Source of the DNA: Microbacterium faecale
GTDB lineage: Bacteria > Actinomycetota > Actinomycetes > Actinomycetales > Microbacteriaceae
Length of the DNA stretch: 64,000 nucleotides
Direction: 5' to 3'
Assembly: GCF_014640975.1 (NCBI RefSeq)
Contig: NZ_BMHO01000001.1
Location: 2,630,936-2,694,935, forward strand
In this document: positions 1 through 9,096 of the stretch, in pieces
How positions within the stretch are numbered: position 1 is the first letter of the stretch
How the letters are laid out: each line of letters starts with the position of its first letter
The notes under the pieces: model-generated
Seen by the model: only the letters and a program-made list of their open reading frames with translations
The model's database searches: none
What the model was told of the DNA's origin: nothing
Program-made: the position numbers and the translations under genes

Positions 1-1
1 T

Positions 2-139
2 GGCCCGATCGGGCTTGCTCGCGTGATGCACCTCCACGCGGATGCGACCCCGGAGGAGCGGACGCAGGCACGCGCCGACGTCCTGCAGCACGTCGAACTC
101 TTCACTAGCGTTACGTTCAACGCGGACCACAAGGAGTAG
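2..139 (+). CDS. C-terminal end of an unidentified protein (partial)
   Basis: This is an open frame running in from the left edge and ending at a TAG four bases before the next start. About 45 residues are visible, beginning GPIGLARVMHLHADATP, then a charged, probably helical tail. No diagnostic motif can be seen. Because it sits directly upstream of a DUF4345 gene and looks like the last helices of a small helical protein, a TetR-type regulator C-terminus is possible, but this is a guess. The close spacing implies co-transcription with the next gene. Confidence 0.35.
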   Translation, partial: GPIGLARVMHLHADATPEERTQARADVLQHVELFTSVTFNADHKE

Positions 140-142
140 TTC

Positions 143-577
143 ATGAAGACCACGCCACGGCGCAGTTCCCCGGACTCGATGGAACCTGAGCTCTCGGCGG
201 GGGTGATTCGCACCGTACTCGCCATTCTGGGAACGATAGCCACTGGCACTGGCCTTCTGGTCGCCCTGCGCGGCACCGCCAGCATTCCCGGTGGCGCTCC
301 GACCGTGGCGAGCAATGACAGCGCGCTGCGCTTCTATGCGGTCTGGTGGGCCGCCCAAGGCCCGGCCGCTTGGCGTCTGGCCCGCGACCCTGACCTCGAC
401 GAACGCCGACTCAGGGCCGTCTGCGCGACGATGTTCCTCGGCGGCTTCGCCCGTCTGGCCGCCATGCGCACCAGCGGCCGACCCCATCGGCTCTTTGAAG
501 CCCTGACGGTCAGCGAACTGCTCCTGCCACCGGTGCTGATTGCCGTTCGACGGAGGATGGCGGCGCGCCGCCGCTGA
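143..577 (+). CDS. DUF4345 family membrane protein
   Basis: The 144-residue protein has two to four hydrophobic segments: roughly residues 22-45 (VLAILGTIATGTGLLVAL), a middle part around the ALRFYAVWWAAQG motif, and a C-terminal LLLPPVLIAV stretch before an arginine-rich tail. The RFYAVWWA, FLGGFARL and GRPH motifs are typical of DUF4345, small predicted inner-membrane proteins of unknown function. The start ATG follows AAGGAG at good spacing and lies 4 nt after the stop of the preceding frame, so the two are probably co-transcribed. Function unknown. Confidence 0.7.
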   Translation: MKTTPRRSSPDSMEPELSAGVIRTVLAILGTIATGTGLLVALRGTASIPGGAPTVASNDSALRFYAVWWAAQGPAAWRLARDPDLDERRLRAVCATMFLGGFARLAAMRTSGRPHRLFEALTVSELLLPPVLIAVRRRMAARRR

Positions 578-662
578 CGTTCAGTAGGGACACAATGGGA
601 GCCGTGGCGACCGGTCCCGATGACGCGAAGCCCGGGCACGATGCCGATCCTGTGAGGGCGAC

Positions 663-1508
663 TTGTCGACCCGCTACGCTGATGCCGTGCGAACCGGACG
701 AGAAGGCGCAGCGGCACACTCGCACCGAGCGCGCCCCGGTCTGCTCCTCGCTACCTGGATCGTCTTGCTGGCGCTGTTCGCGGCGCTGGCCCCGATCGCG
801 CAGGCTGCGCTGCGTATCCCCTTCGAGCTGATCTCGTTCGTGATGCTCGCTCCGGCGTTCGCGAGCCTCGTGGTGGTCGTTCGACCGTCGTGGATGCCAC
901 CGTGGTGGTCGCCGGTGCGAGCGTTGCGCGTCGCGGCAGCGACAGTCGCCGCGTGCGTCGCGGTGATCGTGTTCATCGTGACGCTGGCCGCACTCACCGA
1001 CCGAGTTCCCTCGTGGGATGCGCCGGGGATCGCGTCCCCGCTCTGGGCGTTCCTCCCGCTCCAAGCGCTCGGCGTCCTGAGCGAGGAACTCGGCTGGCGC
1101 GGCGTCGTGCAGCGCGCCGGCGAGCGCCTCGCTCCGCCGATCGTCGTCGCCACGATCGCGGGCTTCCTCTTCGGCGCGACGCACCTCGGTTACTGGTCTC
1201 TGGGGCCGATCCCGCTCCTGACGTTCGCGGTCACCGCGACGCTCATGAGTCTCGCCATCTTCACGCTGTTCGACGGATCCGTCTGGCAGCGCATGCTGCC
1301 CGCAGTCGTGATTCATCTCGGCGTGAACCTCGGCATCGCGAGCCTCGCCGCGCCCGACGAGCCGCTCGCCACCACCCTCCCCGCTCTCGTCGCCGCCATG
1401 GCGATGCTCGCGGTGGCGGTGATCGTGAGGGCCCTCGCCCCCTGGCGTCGACGGATGTCGGCGCGAGCGATGGACGGGTCTCCGCGCGACCCCTCCTCAC
1501 CTGCGTAG
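663..1508 (+). CDS. CPBP family intramembrane metalloprotease
   Basis: This is a polytopic membrane protein of up to 281 residues with about seven hydrophobic segments. It carries the CPBP (CAAX protease and bacteriocin-processing) signatures: EELGWRG (the glutamates and Arg of motif 1), FGATHL (motif 2 His) and a distal IHLGVNL (motif 3 His). These residues form the presumed zinc site of the intramembrane protease. The family cleaves prenylated proteins in eukaryotes and does bacteriocin self-immunity or maturation jobs in bacteria; the substrate here is unknown. A TTG at 663 with GAGGG upstream is taken as start; a GTG at 687 is the alternative. No bacteriocin gene is visible nearby. Confidence 0.75.
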   Translation: MSTRYADAVRTGREGAAAHSHRARPGLLLATWIVLLALFAALAPIAQAALRIPFELISFVMLAPAFASLVVVVRPSWMPPWWSPVRALRVAAATVAACVAVIVFIVTLAALTDRVPSWDAPGIASPLWAFLPLQALGVLSEELGWRGVVQRAGERLAPPIVVATIAGFLFGATHLGYWSLGPIPLLTFAVTATLMSLAIFTLFDGSVWQRMLPAVVIHLGVNLGIASLAAPDEPLATTLPALVAAMAMLAVAVIVRALAPWRRRMSARAMDGSPRDPSSPA

Positions 1509-1618
1509 CAGAGGCCACGGCCGCGCCTCGCTTTTCTCTTGGAGGGCGCCCTCCTTCAGCTCAGAAAAATCCGCATCAACCCGCGCCGGTTCACCACAAG
1601 TGCACCTACCGTGGAGTG

Positions 1619-2287
1619 ATGGCACGACGAGCGGCCGCGGCGACCATCGCGGTTTCGTGCTGCCTCGCGGTGGCCGGGTGCAGCACTCCGCCGCCACGCG
1701 AGGATCCTCCGGAGATGGCGGATCCCGAACCTGACGCGATTCGCATGGCGGCCGTCGGCGATTCGATCACCGATGGCGACAGTCGAGACTTCGCGGGCGG
1801 CGTTCCGGGGCCGCAATCGTGGGTCAGTTACGCGGTCGGACCGGAGGTGGACTTCGTCGGCGGCTGGGCCGAATGGGGTGCCTCGGCGGAGGCGATGGCG
1901 CAGGGCGTGACGGGGCCGTTCGACGCGGACGTGCTTGTCATCCTCGCGGGGACGAACGATGCGGCATGGACGCCGCACGAAGAGGTCGGCAGGCACCTTG
2001 CCGACATCACCGAAACCGCGGAGATCGACGAGGTCGTGCTCTCGTCGATTCCCCCCAATGCCTTCTCTCTTGGCGGCGCCGCCGAGCTGAATTCCTCCCT
2101 CGAAGACCTCGCGCACCAGCAGGACTGGGTATGGGTGGATTCCGCGGCCGACCTCCGCGACGGCGACGGATACGCGGACGAGATGAGCTACGACGGGATC
2201 CATCCCACCGAAGCGGGCGCGCGCGTGATTGGGGAGGCGATCGGCGAGGCCGTGCGTGATTCCGCCGCGTCCCGGAACGCCGACTGA
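1619..2287 (+). CDS. SGNH/GDSL-family secreted lipoprotein esterase
   Basis: The ATG at 1619 follows GGAG and gives 222 residues with a lipoprotein signal peptide: arginines at 3-4, a hydrophobic core, and lipobox V-A-G-C with the lipidated Cys at position 21. The mature part carries the SGNH hydrolase blocks: AVGDSITDG (catalytic Ser), a Gly in the block II region, GTNDAAW (block III Asn) and DGIHPTEAG (block V Asp-x-x-His). It is therefore a probable surface-anchored esterase or deacetylase; substrate unknown. An open frame extends far upstream, but that part overlaps the CPBP gene in another frame and is a shadow. It ends convergently with the reductase gene on the other strand. Confidence 0.8.
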   Translation: MARRAAAATIAVSCCLAVAGCSTPPPREDPPEMADPEPDAIRMAAVGDSITDGDSRDFAGGVPGPQSWVSYAVGPEVDFVGGWAEWGASAEAMAQGVTGPFDADVLVILAGTNDAAWTPHEEVGRHLADITETAEIDEVVLSSIPPNAFSLGGAAELNSSLEDLAHQQDWVWVDSAADLRDGDGYADEMSYDGIHPTEAGARVIGEAIGEAVRDSAASRNAD

Positions 2288-2305
2288 CCCGGTCATTCGT
2301 CGTGT

Positions 2306-3250
2306 TCACAGGTCCAGAACGAGACGCCCTCCGCGGCAACGGGAGACGCAGATCATCATCGTGTCACCGAACTCTCGTTCGAGGTCGCTCAGCACCGCAT
2401 CACGATGTTCAGGCTCCCCCTCGAAGACGACGGTCTCGCAGGTGCCGCAGGTGCCCTCCTCGCAGGACGACTCGATTTCCACACCGGCCTCGCGAACGAC
2501 GGAAAGGATCGAACGCCCCGCCGGAACCGGCAGCACCTCCCCTGTTGTGTCGAGTTCGACCTCGAACTCCACGTCCGACTCCGTGACCTCGATCGGTGTG
2601 AATCGCTCGACACGCACTCCGTCGTATGCGCGCTCCCGTGCATGCTCGACAGCGGCATCGAGCATACGCGTCGGACCGCAGCAGTACACCGCCGTCGCGT
2701 CGTCGCATCGGCCTAGCAGCTCGACCAGATCCAGTCGACGCCCCTCGTCTGACGGGTACAGTCGCACCCGATCACCGTATGCATCCGCGAGATCGGCGGC
2801 GAACGGCATCGAACGCTGTGAGCCGCCGCAGTACGCGAGTTCCCACTCCCGCCCCTGCGCTTGGGCCACCGCGATCATCGGCAGGATCGGCGTGATGCCG
2901 ATGCCGCCGGCGATGAACACGTATCTCTCGGCGTCATCCAGGGCGAAGTGGTTGCGCGGCACACTGATCTGCACGCCATCGCCTGCGCGCAGGCGATCGT
3001 GAATGAGGGCGGAGCCGCCGCGTCCATCCGCCTCGCGTCGCACGGCGATCTCGTATGACGACAGGTCAGTCGGATCCCCGCAGAGGGAGAACTGCCGAAG
3101 CAGATCCCCGGGCAGGGCCACGTCGATGTGCGCGCCCGGCTCCCACGCGGGGAGCGGATCGCCGCTCGCGCACTGCAATCGGACGCGTACCGCGTCGTCC
3201 GCGATCGACTCCTTGCACTCGACCACGACGTCGATCCGGTCTGCGCTCAT
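2306..3250 (-). CDS. PDR/VanB-type FMN-2Fe2S oxidoreductase (NADH-dependent reductase component)
   Basis: The 314-residue protein has three domains in order: a flavin domain with RQFSLCGDP (FMN binding, about residues 55-63), an NAD(P)H domain with GGIGITPILPM (about 110-120), and a C-terminal plant-type ferredoxin domain with Cys pattern C-x4-C-x2-C plus a distal Cys (SSCEEGTCGTC ... CVSRC). This is the layout of phthalate-dioxygenase-reductase and VanB proteins, which pass electrons from NADH to an oxygenase or to a Rieske protein. Its ATG at 3250 overlaps the upstream ATPase stop by 4 bp (ATGA), so it is the last gene of the ABC/amidohydrolase operon. No oxygenase gene is present; the Rieske ferredoxin at 11.3-11.7 kb is a plausible partner. 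Confidence 0.85.
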   Translation of the reverse strand: MSADRIDVVVECKESIADDAVRVRLQCASGDPLPAWEPGAHIDVALPGDLLRQFSLCGDPTDLSSYEIAVRREADGRGGSALIHDRLRAGDGVQISVPRNHFALDDAERYVFIAGGIGITPILPMIAVAQAQGREWELAYCGGSQRSMPFAADLADAYGDRVRLYPSDEGRRLDLVELLGRCDDATAVYCCGPTRMLDAAVEHARERAYDGVRVERFTPIEVTESDVEFEVELDTTGEVLPVPAGRSILSVVREAGVEIESSCEEGTCGTCETVVFEGEPEHRDAVLSDLEREFGDTMMICVSRCRGGRLVLDL

Positions 3251-4275
3251 CGTGACGCCCCTTCCGTGGCTGTGTCGTCGTGTGCGGCCCCGACAAGCGG
3301 GAAATGACACGCGACCGTACGAGCGTCTCCGTTCGTCTCGGACACGGGGCCAAGCTCCGGCTCCTCGACCGCGCATCGCGGCTGCGCCATCGGACAACGC
3401 GTGCGGAAGCGGCATCCGCTCGGCGGGTCGAGCGGCGACGGCAGTTCTCCCGAGAGACGCGTGTCTCTGATCGGCGCGCGAGGATCCGGATCCGGCACGG
3501 AATCGACCAGCGCTCGCGTATACGGATGCGCGGGCGCGCGATAGACCTCATCGGCGTCACCCATCTCGACGATCCGTCCGAGATACATCACGGCGACGCG
3601 GTCGCTGACGTTGCGGACCACGGAGAGATCGTGCGCGATGAACAGCATCGCGAGATTGCGGGTGCTGCGCATGTCCTCGAGCACGTTGAGCACCTGCGCC
3701 TGGACGGAGACATCGAGCGCGGACACCGGTTCATCACAGATGAGCAGCTCGGGCTCGAGCACCATCGCGCGAGCGATCGCGATGCGCTGGCACTGTCCAC
3801 CCGAAAATTCTCCGGGCCGCCGCTCGCCCATGCGCTCCGGGTCGAGACCGACCTCGCGCATCACCTGCTCCACGCGCCGGCGCGTCTCGGCCACGGAGAC
3901 CCCGCGAATCGCGAGGCCCTCGGCGATGACATCCTTGACCCGGCGGCGCGGATTCAGCGCAGAGATCGGATCCTGGAAGATCATCTGCATGCGACGCAGC
4001 ACCTTCCGCATGCGGCGCGGTGAGGCTCCGACCGTCTCCTCGCCATCAAACCTCACGGAGCCCGCGGTCGGACCGGGCAAGTGCACCAGTGAACGCGCGA
4101 GCGTCGACTTGCCGCACCCCGACTCCCCCACGAGTCCAAGGGTCTCTCCGCGCCGGACGTCGAAGCTCACGTCGGCGACAGCGGACACGACGCCACCGGG
4201 CACCTTGAAGCTTTGGCGCAACTGCTCGACTTCCAGCAGCGGACGTTCTGCTGTCGGTGTCATGACCGCGTTCAC
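3247..4275 (-). CDS. Dpp/Opp-type ABC transporter ATPase, second subunit
   Basis: The 342-residue nucleotide-binding subunit of a peptide/nickel-type importer carries Walker A GESGCGKST, signature FSGGQCQRIAIARAM, and Walker B LLICDEPVSALDV, followed by the oligopeptide C-terminal extension with the RCPMAQPRC cysteine cluster (4Fe-4S-like loop of OppD/F subunits). A GTG start at 4275 is preferred: it overlaps the upstream TGA as GTGA and has AAGGA about 8 nt upstream. An ATG at 4263 is the alternative. It works at the inner membrane face with the ATPase encoded just upstream. Confidence 0.9.
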   Translation of the reverse strand: MNAVMTPTAERPLLEVEQLRQSFKVPGGVVSAVADVSFDVRRGETLGLVGESGCGKSTLARSLVHLPGPTAGSVRFDGEETVGASPRRMRKVLRRMQMIFQDPISALNPRRRVKDVIAEGLAIRGVSVAETRRRVEQVMREVGLDPERMGERRPGEFSGGQCQRIAIARAMVLEPELLICDEPVSALDVSVQAQVLNVLEDMRSTRNLAMLFIAHDLSVVRNVSDRVAVMYLGRIVEMGDADEVYRAPAHPYTRALVDSVPDPDPRAPIRDTRLSGELPSPLDPPSGCRFRTRCPMAQPRCAVEEPELGPVSETNGDARTVACHFPLVGAAHDDTATEGASR

Positions 4276-5336
4276 TCCGTTCGTCCTTCGGGATCGCCAG
4301 CACTCGTCACGGGCAGGAAACACGCGTACTCGTGCTCAGTCGCGGCTCCCACCACAAGGGACGGGACCTGCTCGTGGCAGCGATCCATCACGGCCGGGCA
4401 ACGCGGCGCGAACCGGCAGCCCGCCATTTCCGCGGACGGGTCCGGTGGGACGCCGGGGATCGCGCGCAGACGGCTGTGCCGGGGCTGATTCATCCGCGGT
4501 ACCGCCTCAAGCAGCGCCCTCGTGTACGGATGCTGATGGCGTGCGAACAGCGTCGGCGTGGTCGCACGCTCCATGACGCGGCCGCCGTACATCACGATCA
4601 GCTCGTCGGTGCGACCGGCGAGAACGCCGATGTCGTGACTGACCATGATCATGGCCATGTTCCGCTCCCGCTGGATCTCTTGGAGCAGGTCGAGGATCTG
4701 CTTCTGCACGGTCACGTCCAGCGCAGTGGTCGCCTCGTCTGCGATCAGCAGGTCAGGGTCGCACGCGAGGGCGACGGCAATCGTCACACGCTGCCGCATC
4801 CCGCCCGACAGCTGGTGCGGGTATTGACGCAAGCGCTTCTTCGCCTCCGGGATGCCCACGAGCTCGAGGAGTTCGAGTGCACGGGCCGTCGCGTCAGCTC
4901 GGCTCATTCCAAGACGCCGACGCGGAGCCTCCGTCATCTGTCGCGCGATCGGCACGACGGGGTTGAGAGCGGTCATCGGATCCTGGAACACCATCGCGAT
5001 GTCGCGTCCGAGATGACGACGCAGCTCCTCGTGCGACAGCGACAGGAGATCGTCCCCACCGAACCGCACGCTGCCGCCCCGGATCGCGTCACGCGGCGTG
5101 AGGCCCATGATGCTGCGCACCAGCATGCTCTTGCCGGATCCCGACTCGCCGGCGATGCCGACCGTTTGACCGCGGTGCACCTGGAAGCTCACGCCGTCGA
5201 CGGCCTTCGCGAGACCGCGAGACGTCGGCAGGTGGCAGGTCAGGTCTCGGACATCAAGGACGGGCTCAGCATCGCTGGCTGGCAGCACGGCATCGGTGAC
5301 GGTGCTGTCGGAGACAGAACGGGTGAAACGGCGCAT
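4272..5336 (-). CDS. Dpp/Opp-type ABC transporter ATPase, first subunit
   Basis: The 354-residue ATPase carries Walker [10 protein letters not shown] (final residue Met instead of Ser/Thr), signature [15 protein letters not shown], and Walker [16 protein letters not shown]. The C-terminal RCPAVMDRC cluster is typical of DppD/OppD subunits. The Walker A change is read directly from the sequence and is unusual, since Ser/Thr there coordinates Mg; the partner ATPase has a normal Walker A. The ATG at 5336 is chosen because AGGAGG lies 8 nt upstream; a GTG at 5345 would abut that ribosome-binding site. It pairs with the following ATPase. Confidence 0.9.
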   Translation of the reverse strand: MRRFTRSVSDSTVTDAVLPASDAEPVLDVRDLTCHLPTSRGLAKAVDGVSFQVHRGQTVGIAGESGSGKSMLVRSIMGLTPRDAIRGGSVRFGGDDLLSLSHEELRRHLGRDIAMVFQDPMTALNPVVPIARQMTEAPRRRLGMSRADATARALELLELVGIPEAKKRLRQYPHQLSGGMRQRVTIAVALACDPDLLIADEATTALDVTVQKQILDLLQEIQRERNMAMIMVSHDIGVLAGRTDELIVMYGGRVMERATTPTLFARHQHPYTRALLEAVPRMNQPRHSRLRAIPGVPPDPSAEMAGCRFAPRCPAVMDRCHEQVPSLVVGAATEHEYACFLPVTSAGDPEGRTE

Positions 5337-5351
5337 CCGACGCACCTCCTT

Positions 5352-6236
5352 TCAGAGCTGAGATTGTCCGACGTCGAAGCGACGACGCAGATGGTCGCCG
5401 ACGGCGTTCAGCGCGTAGACGGTGGCGAACAGGAACAAGACCGGAACGAGGACGAGGTGAGGGTGCGTCGCGAACCGCGCTTCGCTCTCCGCTGCCATGC
5501 CGCCCCAGCTCGGGCTCGGCAACGGGATCCCGTAGCCGAGATAGCTCACGGATCCTTCGATGACGATCATGAGCGCCATCACGACGATCGCGAACGAGAC
5601 CAGGCTCATGACGGTGTTCGGAAGGATCTCGCGAAACAGCACGCGAGCATGTCCGGCTCCCAGTGCACGCGCCGCGGAGACGAACTCGCGATTCGCCTGC
5701 GCGAGCACGGCACCCTTCGTCATGCGGGCGAAGGCGGGCACCATGAGGACGGCGAGGCTGATGGTGAGTGTCGAGAGGCTCGGCCGCACGACCGCGGCCA
5801 TGGCGACGAGGAACAGCAGAGCGGGGAACGCCTGGACCACCTCGGCGAGGATGTCGACGAGCGCCTCGATGATGCCGCGGAAGTATCCGGCCACGAGGCC
5901 GAGTAGGCCCCCGAGAACCACGCCGATCACCGAGGCGATCGTGCCGACGACGAGTGAGGTCCGCGCACCGTAGATCACGCGCGAGAACACTGAGCGGCCG
6001 ATCTCATCCGTCCCAAACGGTTCGGTCAGACCCGGCGGTTGGAGCGGCGCGCCGACCATGCGGTCGTACGGCGCGATGGGCAGTACATCCGCGCCCGCCG
6101 CGAGCAGCACGAGCACGGTGAGCCAGCCGGCGCCGATCCAGAAGCTGACCTGCGCGCCGCGGGAGACGCGGCGGCCCGTGACGATGGGTCGCGTCTTCGG
6201 CGTGCGCGGTGCTTTTCGTTCGGCGGCGACGCTCAT
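5352..6236 (-). CDS. Dpp/Opp-type ABC transporter permease (DppC-like)
   Basis: The 294-residue permease has a basic N-terminus, then a single hydrophobic helix near residues 31-50, the OppC N-terminal FGTDEIGRSVFSRVIYGAR block, and a five- to six-helix BPD_transp_1 core with the EAA-type loop AARALGAGHARVLFREILPN that contacts the ATPase. It forms a heterodimer with the following-listed DppB-like protein. Its ATG overlaps the dppB stop by 4 bp, indicating translational coupling. Length is standard for the family. Confidence 0.9.
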   Translation of the reverse strand: MSVAAERKAPRTPKTRPIVTGRRVSRGAQVSFWIGAGWLTVLVLLAAGADVLPIAPYDRMVGAPLQPPGLTEPFGTDEIGRSVFSRVIYGARTSLVVGTIASVIGVVLGGLLGLVAGYFRGIIEALVDILAEVVQAFPALLFLVAMAAVVRPSLSTLTISLAVLMVPAFARMTKGAVLAQANREFVSAARALGAGHARVLFREILPNTVMSLVSFAIVVMALMIVIEGSVSYLGYGIPLPSPSWGGMAAESEARFATHPHLVLVPVLFLFATVYALNAVGDHLRRRFDVGQSQL

Positions 6237-7186
6237 GCGCTCCTCCTCACCCTGATGCGCGGATCGATCAACGAGTACCCGAGATCGACCGCGATGTTGA
6301 TGACGACATAGATGAGGGCCATCACGACGACGATCCCCTGGATCATCGGGATGTCACGTGAGGGCACCGACTGCAGCAGGAGCGTGCCCAGGCCGGGAAG
6401 GGCGAAGAGCGCCTCGACGATGAGTGCGCCCCCGAGCAGTCGGCCGAGCGACAACCCCATCACGGTCGTCAGCGAGAACATCGAGGGACGCAGCACGTGG
6501 CGTGCGAGGATGTATCGCTTGTCGAGTCCGCGCGAGCGCGCGAAGAGAACGAAGGTCTCGTTGAGCGTCGAGATCACGTCGGTGCGCAGCAGTCGGTAGT
6601 AGACAGCCGCTTCCATGAGGGCGAGCGCGACGGCGGGGAGGATCGCGAAACGCAGGTTGCCGAGCGGGTCCTCGCCGAGCGGGACCCAGCCATTCACCGG
6701 CAGGATCCGGAGTTGGAGGCCGAAGATGTAGATGAGGATCACGGCGGCCGCGAACGAGGGCAGTGAGAGCAGCCCCGACGACGTCGCGGTCGCGACCCGG
6801 TCGAGGCGACCGCCCACGTTCGCACCGCTGAAGAGCGCGGTCGGCACCGCGAGCGCCGCGGCGATGATGATCGCCATGAGTGCGATCTGGAAGGTCACGG
6901 GGAAACGCTGCGCGATCGCCTCGGAGACGGGGATCCCCATGCGCAGCGATTCTCCGAGATCGCCCTGCACGGCCGCGCCGATCCATTCGACGTACCGCAC
7001 GGGGAACGGCTGGTCGAGGCCGAGGCGCCGGGTGAGCTCCCTCACCTGCTCGGGCGAAGCGTCGTCGCCGAGCATCGCGAGCGCGGGTGATCCCGGCATC
7101 AGGTCGAGAGCGGCTGTCGCGAGCAGCGTGATCAGCAACAGCACCGGCACGAGCCGGAGAAGACGGATTCCGATCTGACGCAGCAT
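6233..7186 (-). CDS. Dpp/Opp-type ABC transporter permease (DppB-like)
   Basis: The 317-residue permease begins MLRQIGIRLLRLVPVLLLI, the usual N-terminal helix of DppB/OppB. It carries the periplasmic LGLDQPFPVRYVEWIG segment and the EAA loop ARSRGLDKRYILARHVLRPS. The ATG at 7186 is chosen over 30 upstream codons that are proline/arginine-rich and lack family similarity. It lies 87 bp downstream of the binding-protein gene in the same operon. Confidence 0.9.
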   Translation of the reverse strand: MLRQIGIRLLRLVPVLLLITLLATAALDLMPGSPALAMLGDDASPEQVRELTRRLGLDQPFPVRYVEWIGAAVQGDLGESLRMGIPVSEAIAQRFPVTFQIALMAIIIAAALAVPTALFSGANVGGRLDRVATATSSGLLSLPSFAAAVILIYIFGLQLRILPVNGWVPLGEDPLGNLRFAILPAVALALMEAAVYYRLLRTDVISTLNETFVLFARSRGLDKRYILARHVLRPSMFSLTTVMGLSLGRLLGGALIVEALFALPGLGTLLLQSVPSRDIPMIQGIVVVMALIYVVINIAVDLGYSLIDPRIRVRRSA

Positions 7187-7272
7187 TGCGACGCGCTTTC
7201 TGTCGAGGGGCGGGCGGGGACGAGGGTCACCGTGCCGCGGTGCCGGCCGACACGCGGCCGGCACCGCGAGGG

Positions 7273-8883
7273 TCACTCACGGAAGCCGAGTTCGCTCCAC
7301 ACGAGCGTTCCTCTGCTGTTGACGACGAGTCCGGTGATCTCGTCTGTCATGACCGAGTCGATCCGCGGCTGGAAGGTGAACAGGCCCGGCAGATCCGCCA
7401 TGAACCGCTCCTGCACGATCCGGTACTGCTCGGCGCGCTCATCCGGGTCCGTCGTCGCGCGTGCGGCGTCGAGCGCGGCGTCGACGTCGGCGTTCGAGTA
7501 CCCGGGTGTGTTCGACGAGCCGTCCGTGATGAGCAGGTTGTACAGCGCGGGCTCCGGATCCGGGTAGCGGTAAGCGCCGGGGTACGGGCTCATGTCGAAG
7601 TCGCGGTTCATGAACACACGCTCGCGCGCCGCCGGCAGGTCGATCGTGTCGATCGTGACGGAGACGTTCTCGAACTCGCTGAGCTGGCTCTGGATGTACT
7701 GCGCCTGGCGCGCGTTCACGTCGCCCGCGACGTTGACGTAGTCGAACTCGACGGGTGTTCCCTCGTCAGCGAGCTCGTCGAACAGCTCCTGTGCCCGCTC
7801 GGCGTCCGGTTCAGGGAACGTCAGATCCTCTGCGTAGAACGGTGACGTCTCCGTGAACAGCGTCTCGATCGCACGCGCGCTCGGTGAGCCCTGCGCGACC
7901 TCGGCGAGCCCCGTCCGGTCGATGGCGCGGTAGATCGCCTCTCGGGCCCGAACGTCGTCGAACGGTGCGCGCTGGTTGTTGAGGTAGATCCAGCCGCCAC
8001 CGTTCACGTCGATGGAGGCGACGTTGAGCCCGGCGTTCTCGGCCTGGTCGATCAGCGCGAGGTCGGAGCTCGCGCTCGGCGTCTGCATGTCGGCCTGTCC
8101 CGTGGAGATCGCGTTGACGCGCTGGGCGGCGTCGCTCACGAGCTCCATGCGGACGGAATCGAGGTGCGGCTTGCCCTCCTGCCAGTAGTTCGGGTTCTTG
8201 ACGTAGACCTCGTGGGAGTCGCGCACCCACTCGTCGAGCATGTACGGTCCCGCACCGACCGGATCCTCTGCGAATCCCTCCGGGTCCTCTTCCATAGCGG
8301 TCGGCGACACGATGTACGGCAGCGAGTCGGCGATGAGCTTGTCGAGATGCATCGTCGCCTCGGGCGTCGTAATCTCCAGGGTCAGCGGGTCGACGACGTC
8401 CATCGTCCAGGTGTCGACCGTGCGGCCGATCGCTTGGACGCCGACCTCGACGATGTGCTCGTACGTGTACTTGACGGCATCTGCGTCGTAGGCGGTGCCG
8501 TCGCTGAACTCGATGCCGTCGCGGAGCGTGAGCGTCCAGACCGTGCCGTCGTCGTTCGGCGTCAGGCTCTCGGCGACGTGAGGAATGGCCTCGCCCGTCG
8601 CCGGGTCGAGATACAGGAGGTGGTCGAAGACGGCGGCGTTGCGCGCTCCGTCTCCCGTGCTCGCCATCGTGTTGTCGACGGCGGGATCGAAGCTGCGCGC
8701 GGGGATCTCAATGAGCACGGTGAGGTCGCCGCCGGCGGTTGCCTCCGCCGAGACGTCGACCTCCTCCTTCTCGGCGACGGGCTGCTGCGCGCACCCCGTC
8801 GCAACGAGCGCGAGGGCCGCCGCGAGCGATGTGAAGCCCAGTGCGGGACGTAAACGGGCGACTTTGCCGGCCTGTTCGGACAT
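7273..8883 (-). CDS. ABC transporter substrate-binding lipoprotein, family 5 (peptide/nickel type)
   Basis: The 536-residue family 5 solute-binding protein has a lipoprotein signal (LALVATGC lipobox, Cys at about 31) and typical blocks such as HVAESLTPNDDGTVWTLTLR and the C-terminal PGLFTFQPRIDSVM. The ATG at 8883 has GGAGAG upstream. The bound ligand is not predictable from sequence. Given the amidohydrolases and redox genes upstream it may bind an aromatic or amide compound rather than a peptide. The 213-bp gap upstream (8884-9096) contains an AT-rich tract near 9047-9063 and may hold a promoter or regulatory site. Confidence 0.9.
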   Translation of the reverse strand: MSEQAGKVARLRPALGFTSLAAALALVATGCAQQPVAEKEEVDVSAEATAGGDLTVLIEIPARSFDPAVDNTMASTGDGARNAAVFDHLLYLDPATGEAIPHVAESLTPNDDGTVWTLTLRDGIEFSDGTAYDADAVKYTYEHIVEVGVQAIGRTVDTWTMDVVDPLTLEITTPEATMHLDKLIADSLPYIVSPTAMEEDPEGFAEDPVGAGPYMLDEWVRDSHEVYVKNPNYWQEGKPHLDSVRMELVSDAAQRVNAISTGQADMQTPSASSDLALIDQAENAGLNVASIDVNGGGWIYLNNQRAPFDDVRAREAIYRAIDRTGLAEVAQGSPSARAIETLFTETSPFYAEDLTFPEPDAERAQELFDELADEGTPVEFDYVNVAGDVNARQAQYIQSQLSEFENVSVTIDTIDLPAARERVFMNRDFDMSPYPGAYRYPDPEPALYNLLITDGSSNTPGYSNADVDAALDAARATTDPDERAEQYRIVQERFMADLPGLFTFQPRIDSVMTDEITGLVVNSRGTLVWSELGFRE

Positions 8884-9096
8884 CTGTCTCTCCTTGTGTG
8901 TGCCCGGGATCCACTCGATCCGCAATCCCGGGAAGGGCGGTCCGTGCGAGACGACCCATCTGGCTTCATTGCTTCGGATGTGACGCGTCGCTGCGCCGCC
9001 TGAGTCGCGTGGTGCTTCGAGTCTGGCCGTTCAGGTCCGTAGAAGTAAAACAACAATAATTTGCCTCGAAACACGGTTCAGCTTCATTAACGCCGC

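Noticed and set aside
510..1316. Long minus-strand frame opposite the CPBP gene
   Set aside because: It is Arg/Asp/Glu-rich with no motif and lies fully opposite a gene with clear catalytic motifs; it is a high-GC shadow.
4332..5906. 524-residue plus-strand frame across the importer ATPase and permease
   Set aside because: It is antisense to two well-supported ABC genes and has His/Arg-rich composition without any family motif.
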